DNA of 40,460 bases, taken from Candidatus Zixiibacteriota bacterium (GTDB taxonomy: Bacteria > Zixibacteria > MSB-5A5 > GN15 > FEB-12). Under the pieces are notes generated by a model. That model saw nothing but the letters and a program-made list of their open reading frames with translations, was not told where the DNA came from and made no database searches. Positions 34,301 through 40,460 of the stretch are shown in pieces. Location: assembly GCA_021163775.1 (NCBI GenBank), contig JAGGTI010000014.1, positions 1-40,460 on the forward strand, in the 5' to 3' direction. Made by a program: the position numbers and the translations under genes. Each line of letters begins with the position of its first letter. The stretch's first letter is position 1.

Positions 34301-35034
34301 ATGCCGTTCGGCCGGTAGACGGACGTATCAACCCAGGTCACATTTACGCCCGAACGAGGATCGTAGACACAGTTGAACTCCGCACCCTGGTAATAAATCA
34401 GGTTGTCAAACCTGTACTCATCATCGGACTTTTTAACAAAGAACTGGGCCGAAGTCGCAATGACGGCCCGGCCGTTATCCATCATATCCATACTGGCAAG
34501 CCAGCTATTACCGCTATCGTCTGAGGCTTCAAGGTCACAACCATCATCCTGACCCCGAGGCCAGTTGTTGGTCGCTACGGTCGCATCATAGACGTTGTAA
34601 CCGGTCGTGGTAAACGGAATACCTACCACCGTGTCCGGCCTATCGCGATAGGCAAAGTGGACACTGACTTCCGCATCCACACCAGTCAAACCGTTATACC
34701 ATGAACATATCTGACGGCCGATACCCCAGGTATACTGCTCATCACTCCAGGTTAAATCAATGCTAACGCCCTTGCCTATACCCAATTCGGGTGATAGGGA
34801 CGAACCGATCGACTGCCGGCCCGAGTTGGGCATTCCCTCGCCGTCCCAGTGGTCACCATCAGCCAGAGCCTCACGGTATTCCATCGGGAACGGTCCAAGG
34901 TTGAAATTGCTTACGTTGTTGAGACGTGCGGCGTCATTTATATCAACCCGCGTGCCGGTAGCGGCAGAGGCTGATATCGCCATGAACCCAAACAACAGCA
35001 CCGATATGCCAAATGCAAATAGTGCTTTTTTCAT
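31375..35034 (-). CDS. Large exported sialidase-like protein with dockerin-like C terminus
   Basis: The 1219-residue protein has a signal peptide (LFAFGISVLLFGFMAISASA), a long N-terminal region with beta-propeller features including an Asp-box-like SLDRGLSWEDAV and DPQIATQWDGTNTVVHLV (about 270-500), an Ig-like domain of the BACON/ASH kind (about 690-790, NEGNVMLNVTDVSV), a further unknown domain, and a C-terminal pair of dockerin-like EF-hand motifs (GDANGSGVDEPTIGDVS and DVTIGDISILIDYLF). Sialidase activity is not shown: no Arg triad was identified. The C terminus is almost the same as that of the papain-like protease. AAGGA 11 bases upstream supports ATG 35034. Confidence 0.85.
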   Translation of the reverse strand: MKKALFAFGISVLLFGFMAISASAATGTRVDINDAARLNNVSNFNLGPFPMEYREALADGDHWDGEGMPNSGRQSIGSSLSPELGIGKGVSIDLTWSDEQYTWGIGRQICSWYNGLTGVDAEVSVHFAYRDRPDTVVGIPFTTTGYNVYDATVATNNWPRGQDDGCDLEASDDSGNSWLASMDMMDNGRAVIATSAQFFVKKSDDEYRFDNLIYYQGAEFNCVYDPRSGVNVTWVDTSVYRPNGMDVSEGNYARDPQIATQWDGTNTVVHLVMGESNGTVLSGSHFPDGGEYRVYSYYRRVGNDAYTGSWSTGQIIDTMWFVWGSLAAAKYPDQGVAYSYTNASYYGALLNNAEDNDVWYRESLDRGLSWEDAVSVTNYENAIAGDAKAWLETFCMYTSDGNLHIIFGATPTSADPYFDGFNWNDFNNNLYHWDKASDDIVKVANGNFMNPGNLDGSMNTFHCGFGGSNALYLSFAQMGECDGKLYAVWAQIHERANRYNWRDAEEQPAPGVLDDCSVVGERLAMANWEILMSVAKLATPDLWDYPRNITDTYTPNCGIIGLEGHEDAEGPCGSEWKPTIEKYALDESGLSLTWPAEAEVDMSPGEDYNAGWYLNMEYMDDQFPGPYAWGRTNPPGTENSEKWIRLACVEPIEASQISIIPFAIEWPEWVELGMANAIPVTVINEGNVMLNVTDVSVTETTGSGWLSASITPTSGAPFQVTAGVDNTDTFDINVDASGLSVTTWLDGEVVITSDAANYTTVTIPIHVLAASEVEPVMWDTVMTHENMFTEYFTPEGECIALMVGNNGDLGWGAGSSGGVNLDYYESEQECSTERGRDRYYLMGSTAFTILADASDGTGAKLTQSTNDPHQGDETGWDPIGTKGSLTRGLGTGGNGNDYAYVYTGAFVNRDTTIAMERTVYGPRSADPTNEIINFVVMNTKVYSGDGAAHSHVTIGNVCDWDVPSDAPPFNKSGLGSSFVYMQGTDTLLSDACQSSLNRYATEAFGGGYTSAEWEANNCVNGSDYFGSKAYNQLLMVDTTHTRAGVVLDPDQPLVDLWWDSVCVSGLGAQVETDSSDQAVWFTYVHDYDLGATDTLNFWTVLTTVRNGTLSDLEAQVSYAKNWYTATVRGCAVGCCVGRVGDANGSGVDEPTIGDVSVMIDAKFITGSCAGILECLDESDINQSGPPNAATCADVTIGDISILIDYLFITGPSLGLNACF

Positions 35035-35795
35035 AATACTCGTTTCCTTTCGAACGTTTCGTTTATGAACTCCGCTCGTAAAAAAGAGCCGAGTTACTGT
35101 CTTTTGATTTCTTCTTCAACAGGGGCTTATGGTCTCCTCACACCCTGTATCAGCGTTACTCTTCGGTTTCAATTACCTCCTTCATACTCAAAGGTTCACT
35201 CGTCCAGTCGACATTATAATATAACATAAATTATGTGCGTTGAGGTCAGCCTAATCGGCTGTCGCACTTGTTCAATAAAGCCTGATTTACTCCGCTTCTT
35301 AATTACCACATCATGTTCTTCAGCTGGTCACACAAACACACACTTGCCGAACATCCAGTTGCAAACATCACACTTCCTACCGACCAAGGCCAAACAACCT
35401 TCTCAGAGTGAGGTAGGGATCCGGGCAGAATTATTCTCTACTGCTAACTCCACCAAACCCCGCAGGGGAGGTAGTTCTGATGGCACCGCACTCTTATTTT
35501 AGCATAAAAGCCTTGTCGTGTCAAGGATTATGATGCTTGAACCATGACCGAACTGTGTGAATACCCGATATAATTCCGGCGCAGAATTCGCGCCAAAAAG
35601 ACTTGTTGATAAAGTCCTTTTGTGTAGTTGCTTGTGGGCGGCAGACGCCCTCGTCTGCCCCAAAACCTCGTGGCGCACGGAGGCGTACACCACGCACAAA
35701 ATCAGACAGATGTGGAGAGGAGCTAAACCCCGTTTTGACGGAACAATAGCTGGGCACAACTGTCTACTGGGTTTGTAGGCAAGCCTCAAATTATC
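35035..35795. other. Gene-free region between two large exported-protein genes
   Basis: No supported gene. It holds the promoter area of the 1219-residue protein (a TATAAT at 35218-35213 on the minus strand without a good -35) and a REP-like palindrome at 35640-35680. Short frames here run through the repeat and look like chance. Confidence 0.6.
35640..35680. repeat. REP-like palindrome with CTCGTGG-type flank
   Basis: GGCAGACG (35640-35647) pairs with CGTCTGCC (35652-35659) around loop CCCT; CTCGTGGCGCACGG follows at 35667-35680. This is the same two-part layout as at 9008-9049. Confidence 0.8.
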
Positions 35796-35834
35796 AGGAA
35801 AAAAGAAAGGGAGCCGCTAAAAAGCGGCTCCCTT
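35796..35834 (-). terminator. Rho-independent terminator of the giant repeat protein gene
   Basis: On the minus strand a perfect 12-bp stem (arms 35834-35823 and 35818-35807, AAGGGAGCCGCT and its complement) with a 4-base loop is followed by TTCTTTTTTCC. It lies 20 bases after the stop codon. Confidence 0.93.
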
Positions 35835-35853
35835 GGCATCGTGTGGCCCGTAT

Positions 35854-38800
35854 TTACGGTGCCGGCTGTGGTCCCCACTTGAACATGTAGTAGATCAGGT
35901 AGGAAAGATCACTGATAGTAATTGTGCCGCTATCGTCTACATCGGCCGACTCAAACACAACCGGTGGTGGACCTTCACGGAACAGGTAATCGACAAGATA
36001 AGCTATGTCGTTGACCGAATAGAGGTTATCAGAGTCAAGGTCACCCCTCAGGAATGATACTATTCTCGGATGTGTAACCAGAGTATCGGTGGCCAGGCCG
36101 GGGTAATCGGTCACTACAAAGGTTATCTCATAGATATCCCCTATACTGGTCGAATCAGCGCTGAAGCTATAAATCCAGGTTCCGTCACCGGTTTCGGCAA
36201 ATATTGCATCTGGAAGCATCGGATACGCCTCAACCGTGATCGAATCGAATTCAGGGTCATATGGGGTCACCGCAATCTCATACTCATGGTCGGTTGGTAC
36301 CATGAGTGTATCCGGCAGATTGATCCCAAAGCTCGGCGGTTGATTACCGGCTTCAAGGACATCAATTTGGACTATTGCGGTATCAGTGGCTCCGCGATCA
36401 TCGGTCGCCACAAACGTGATCAGGTATGTTCCAGCCTGAACGAAATCAGGAGAGAACGTAAACTGACCTACCCGACTCGGGGCATCATAAGTGAATGAGG
36501 CGTTGGTGGCCGGTACGTCCTGAGCCGTCAGACTCGGATCGGTGATAGCATCATCATCAATAACAGCGACATAGAATGATAACATCTCACCTTCATTTAT
36601 TGTATATGGTCCCGGGCCGCCCGGCGGCGGGAAGACCAACTCCGGCGGCTTGTTGCGATCTATCACATTGAACACCACTGGCGCATCTTCTTGCCAGACA
36701 TCAGTGTAAACCGAATCGGTCGCCCTGAACAGAACCGAATACTGGTTCGGGATGCTGACTGAACCGCCCTGATCCCAGTCCGGGATAAATGTAAATGTGC
36801 CGGTTGCATCGCCGTTGTCCACAAATGTCATATTCGTGCCGAGCGAATCAACACCCGAGAGGTGTGCCGATAAAGTCGGGATTGGGCCGTCGAAGTCAAT
36901 AGCTTCGACGACGATCGTGACCGTATCAGTCTCATACAGCGTGTAACTGTAGGCCGGAGCTTGGACATACGGAGGCCGGTTGTTGTCGGTCACGGTGATA
37001 GTCAGAGCCATCGTGTCGGTATCGGTACCGTCGAAGGCATAGAACTCAATCGGATAAGAGCCAGCCTGATTGAAGTCCGGACTAAAGGCGAAGCCGCCGA
37101 TGCCATTACCATCGTCAACAAACGAGGCGTTGGTCGGCAACGGGCCAGTCGAGAGAGTCAGCACGTCGAGATCAATATCAGAGACGCTTATGTTAAAGGC
37201 CAGGGTAGAATCTTCCCAGACCGTCAAGTCGGGCAGTTGCACGATTTCCGGAGCGTGGTTGCCGAATTCAACCACATCAAATGTTATGGTAATCGTATCG
37301 GACAGGGTCGTTGAGTCGCCCTCCAGACCATCCCAGGCAACAACACTGATATCGTAGAGACCGGCCTGGGTGAAGTCGGGATAGAATGTTATTGCACCGA
37401 CACCGAATCCAAGATCAAGGAATTCAGCGTTGGTAGGCAAGCTCACGACCGATTCGTCCAAAGTGAGCGTTAGAGTGCCACCATCCGGATCGTGCGCGGT
37501 AATGCCCTGAATTAGGGTATCGCCTTCAATCACCGATGGTGTCGGGATACTATCAAAGGCCGGAGCCTGATTACCAGCATCGTAGACCTGGATCAATACC
37601 AGTTCTTTGCTCATCGAAATACCATCGGAGGCTTGGAAAGTCACTGATTCCAGACGCTGTCCACCGAAATAATCGGGAGTATAGTCGAATACACCGGTAC
37701 CATCACCATTGTCGATAAAGACTGAACCCTCGGGGGCTTTACTCACTGATAACACCGGAACCAGACCATCCGGATCAGTAGCCGAAACGTTGATTGTCAA
37801 GAGCTGACCTTCAGTGACAATTCGCGGCCCAATCGGAGTAATGATCGGCCACTCGTTCTCAAGCACTACGGAGATATTCACATCCAAAGTAGACGACAGG
37901 GATGGGATACCCTGATCGACGGCCAATAAAGTTACCATGACCACACCCACCTGGGAAGTATCTGGGACAAAAACAAGCGTTCCGGTCTTGTCACCGTTGT
38001 CTATGAATGAGGTGTTGGCTGGCGGTGCCAGGACAGATAAAAGCACTGTATTGGAGGTTGTCGGATCGGTAATATCACTGACTGACACCGTGACAACCAG
38101 CGTATCACCCACAACCATTGTAAACGGCGGGAGTGAGTCGATCACTGGCGGTTGGTTAACGTCGTCCGTGGTGATAACTGACTGCATCGTGGCAGTCTGT
38201 ATCGGGCTACCAGAATCAGTAGCAAAGAAGTCAACCGTGTCGACTCCGGCATCGAAAAAGTCAGGACGATACGAAAGTGTCCCGGTACCGTCACTATTAT
38301 CTACAAAGCTATAGTTGACCAGCGAAGTGCTTATTGAAAGGGACGGGAAAGCTCCGCCGCCATCGGGATCGGTAGCAGTTACGGTAATAAACAGCGAGTC
38401 ATCTTCACTAACCGCGAAGTCACCAACAGAGTCGATTACCGGTGCGACATTGCCAAAATCAGTCACGGTAACAACCACCGCCTCAGAATCGGCCATCAGG
38501 CCATCATCAGCGATAAACGTCACTGTGTACAGCCCTGCCTGCACGAAGTCCGGATTGAAGTCAAACACGCCGGTACCGTCAAGGCTATCGACAAAGGTCG
38601 CGTTGGCCGGAAGGTTTTCGGCCCGCAGAGCCGGGGTCGTTAGATCGGGATCGGATGCGGTGATCACCAGATTCAGGTTGCCGCCTTCGGCTACAGTCTG
38701 ATCGCCTATGGAGACAAGAATCGGAGCCTGATTGCCAGCATCATTGACCGTGACAACAACCACTTCGGAGTCAAGCTCGGCCGGGAAATCGGCATCAACA

Positions 38801-40460
38801 GCGTAGAACGTCACAGGGTAAGTACCGGCTTCAACGAAGCCCGGTGTCCACTCAAACAGACCGACACCATTGAGGCTGTCGGTGAAGATAGCGGTGCCCG
38901 GAAGGGTGGAAGTGCTCAGCGCCGGAACCACGCCATCAGCGTCGGTCGCCGTGACCAGGAAGGTCAGCGGAACGTTTTCATCGGTAAATTGCGAACCAAT
39001 CGGCGCCAGGACCGGCAACTGGTTGACATTGGTGACCGTTATCTGGACTACAATCGAACTGAGATTAAAAGCACTGTCGGTCGCCGTGAAAGTTACTCCA
39101 TAGATACCCGCCTGAGTGAGATCAGGTGTAAACGCAAAGTCACCGGTGCCATCACCGTTATCTACGAAAGTAGCCCCGGTCGGCATATCGGCGGCCGCCA
39201 AACCAAGTGGATCAAGGTCTGGGTCGGTAGCGCTGATATACAGAGCCAGAGTTTGGTTTTCTGTAATGGTAGTATCGTTTATCGCACTAATGATCGGTGA
39301 CTGGTTGCCGGCTTCTGTGACCGTTATCTGCACCACTGTTGAATCGACTGCTGTGGACACCACGGCATCGGTGGCATAGAAAGTTACGCTATAAATACCA
39401 GCATCGGTGAAAGTTGTGGTCCAATCGAAAAGACCGGTGCCGTCACCGTTATCAATATAGGTGGCCGTACCCGGTAGGGCCGAACTGGTCATAATCGGGA
39501 TAGTGCCATCGGTATCGCTCGCCGAGGTAGCAAGAGTCAACTGAGTACCTTCAACAATCGTCTGGTCGAGAATTTGCGTAATCACCGGCACATCGTTGAC
39601 ACCAATAACCGTGAACGTTGCCGGATCAGAGTCGGCCAGCAAGTCGGGATCGTAAGCTGAGAACATAATCGTCTCAGTGCCATCCCATTCCAAACTCGGA
39701 AGTACAATCGTTGCAACCCGGTTGATATCGATTGATACCGTTAGCTCGGTGTTGCCGGTGTAACTCCAGGTGAGTTCAGCGTCGGCGTTGTCAACGTCAG
39801 AAACATAATCGTCAAGATTGATAGTCGCAAACAGGGAGCCTTCAACCACGGTCTGGTCGGGAATGTCCGCAACTACCGGAGCGTCATTGATCGCTGTCAC
39901 CGTGAACGTAGCGGGATCAGAATCAGCCAGAAAACCGGTATCGGTGGCTATGAATGTAATCGCTTCCGAGCCGTTCCAGTCAACATCAAGCGGAGTGATC
40001 GTCGCGACATTGCCCAGGTCTATTGATACCGAGAGATTCGACTCTCCCGAAGTTGTCCAGGTGATATCAGCATCAGTACCATCAATATCGCTGACAAACG
40101 TATTGAGATCGATTGTCGTAAATGTCGCGCCTTCGGCTATCGTCTGGTCGCCAATATCAGTAACAATAGGACCATCATTGACCGCCGTCACTGTGAACGT
40201 CGCTGGGTCAGAATCTGTTAGCAAACCAGGGTCGGTCGCTGTGAAAGTCACCGTCTCCGAGCCGTTCCACTCAACACTTGGGATAGTAATTGTCGCAACC
40301 CGCGCAGTGATATCAACGGTCAACTCGGTGTTACCAGCGTAAGTCCAGGTCATCTCGGCATCGGTGTTATCGAGGTCGGAAACGAAATCATCAAGACTGA
40401 TCGTTGTGAATGTCGCCCCTTCGGCGATAGTCTGATCGCCGATATCAGCAACGACTGGAT
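35854..40460 (-). CDS. Giant exported Ig/cadherin-like repeat protein with dockerin C terminus, 5' partial
   Basis: At least 1534 residues are present, and the frame stays open to the window edge, so the start and signal peptide lie outside; the ATG at 40353 is internal. About 15 repeats of 90-105 residues are visible, each with a pattern such as DQTIAEG, ATDPDG, FVDNGDGTG, FTPDFxQAGxYxVTFxATD and VTVTDAGNQAP, typical of cadherin-like/He_PIG Ig domains. Three N-terminal repeats are a distinct type (ITW, VATI, NGSETVTF, DSDPATFTVTAVND). The C terminus is a canonical dockerin-like pair: DLDSDNLYSVND and DVDDSGTITISD, each with a full EF-hand loop. It is probably a surface adhesin or stalk. Confidence 0.88.
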   Translation of the reverse strand, partial: PVVADIGDQTIAEGATFTTISLDDFVSDLDNTDAEMTWTYAGNTELTVDITARVATITIPSVEWNGSETVTFTATDPGLLTDSDPATFTVTAVNDGPIVTDIGDQTIAEGATFTTIDLNTFVSDIDGTDADITWTTSGESNLSVSIDLGNVATITPLDVDWNGSEAITFIATDTGFLADSDPATFTVTAINDAPVVADIPDQTVVEGSLFATINLDDYVSDVDNADAELTWSYTGNTELTVSIDINRVATIVLPSLEWDGTETIMFSAYDPDLLADSDPATFTVIGVNDVPVITQILDQTIVEGTQLTLATSASDTDGTIPIMTSSALPGTATYIDNGDGTGLFDWTTTFTDAGIYSVTFYATDAVVSTAVDSTVVQITVTEAGNQSPIISAINDTTITENQTLALYISATDPDLDPLGLAAADMPTGATFVDNGDGTGDFAFTPDLTQAGIYGVTFTATDSAFNLSSIVVQITVTNVNQLPVLAPIGSQFTDENVPLTFLVTATDADGVVPALSTSTLPGTAIFTDSLNGVGLFEWTPGFVEAGTYPVTFYAVDADFPAELDSEVVVVTVNDAGNQAPILVSIGDQTVAEGGNLNLVITASDPDLTTPALRAENLPANATFVDSLDGTGVFDFNPDFVQAGLYTVTFIADDGLMADSEAVVVTVTDFGNVAPVIDSVGDFAVSEDDSLFITVTATDPDGGGAFPSLSISTSLVNYSFVDNSDGTGTLSYRPDFFDAGVDTVDFFATDSGSPIQTATMQSVITTDDVNQPPVIDSLPPFTMVVGDTLVVTVSVSDITDPTTSNTVLLSVLAPPANTSFIDNGDKTGTLVFVPDTSQVGVVMVTLLAVDQGIPSLSSTLDVNISVVLENEWPIITPIGPRIVTEGQLLTINVSATDPDGLVPVLSVSKAPEGSVFIDNGDGTGVFDYTPDYFGGQRLESVTFQASDGISMSKELVLIQVYDAGNQAPAFDSIPTPSVIEGDTLIQGITAHDPDGGTLTLTLDESVVSLPTNAEFLDLGFGVGAITFYPDFTQAGLYDISVVAWDGLEGDSTTLSDTITITFDVVEFGNHAPEIVQLPDLTVWEDSTLAFNISVSDIDLDVLTLSTGPLPTNASFVDDGNGIGGFAFSPDFNQAGSYPIEFYAFDGTDTDTMALTITVTDNNRPPYVQAPAYSYTLYETDTVTIVVEAIDFDGPIPTLSAHLSGVDSLGTNMTFVDNGDATGTFTFIPDWDQGGSVSIPNQYSVLFRATDSVYTDVWQEDAPVVFNVIDRNKPPELVFPPPGGPGPYTINEGEMLSFYVAVIDDDAITDPSLTAQDVPATNASFTYDAPSRVGQFTFSPDFVQAGTYLITFVATDDRGATDTAIVQIDVLEAGNQPPSFGINLPDTLMVPTDHEYEIAVTPYDPEFDSITVEAYPMLPDAIFAETGDGTWIYSFSADSTSIGDIYEITFVVTDYPGLATDTLVTHPRIVSFLRGDLDSDNLYSVNDIAYLVDYLFREGPPPVVFESADVDDSGTITISDLSYLIYYMFKWGPQPAP

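Noticed and set aside
35499-35789. Short frames of 70-96 residues on both strands
   Set aside because: They run through the REP-like palindrome at 35640-35680 and resemble translations of the repeat rather than a protein family.

Overview
The window looks like chromosomal DNA from an uncultured Gram-negative bacterium of the FCB/Zixibacteria kind. This is inferred, not proven. The signs are a C-terminal type IX secretion sorting domain with a NYPNPFNP motif, several large exported proteins ending in dockerin-like EF-hand modules, thrombospondin type 3 and FG-GAP calcium-binding repeats, an OmpA-type outer-membrane protein and peptidoglycan-recycling enzymes. The first ~60 bases look error-prone, as at a contig edge. 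No rRNA, tRNA or CRISPR array was seen.

Layout. 1-5.8 kb: tail of a glycine-rich RNA-binding protein with a terminator, a Ca2+-type P-type ATPase, a short secreted-protein fragment cut by a ~420 bp MITE-like element, and the potassium transporter Kup on the minus strand. 6-10 kb: a large exported papain-like protease behind a consensus sigma-70 promoter, then decayed DNA (an IS110 transposase remnant, a frameshifted GYD-domain gene, palindromic repeats). 10-18.6 kb: seven minus-strand genes, mostly for the envelope: a membrane GAF-GGDEF diguanylate cyclase, NagZ-like and AnmK kinases/hydrolases, a SpoIID-like lipoprotein, an OmpA/TSP3 protein, a 2H phosphoesterase and a glycosyltransferase. 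SpoIID, AnmK and NagZ overlap or nearly touch and together fit a route from glycan cleavage to MurNAc-6-phosphate. 18.9-21.6 kb: a divergent pair, a PD-(D/E)XK-DUF4268 protein and a bactofilin-like membrane protein.

21.7-25.7 kb is the most unusual part: a small secreted protein overlaps the start of a TPR/sigma-54 activator gene; directly after that gene lies an array of GCGTAC cores spaced exactly 21 bp apart; then a possible sigma-54 promoter, a lipoprotein with a six-cysteine hydrophobic tail, and a small two-helix membrane protein. I propose this is a self-contained signalling and effector locus.

25.8-29.8 kb: a GH35-like hydrolase and a lipoprotein gamma-glutamyltransferase, probably one operon. 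30-40.46 kb: three exported minus-strand proteins: a T9SS-sorted protein whose N-terminal part may be cohesin-like, a 1219-residue sialidase-like protein with a dockerin-like tail, and a giant Ig/cadherin-like repeat protein with a canonical dockerin-like tail that runs off the window edge. Intergenic gaps across the window carry a family of palindromic REP-like repeats with compensated stem changes.
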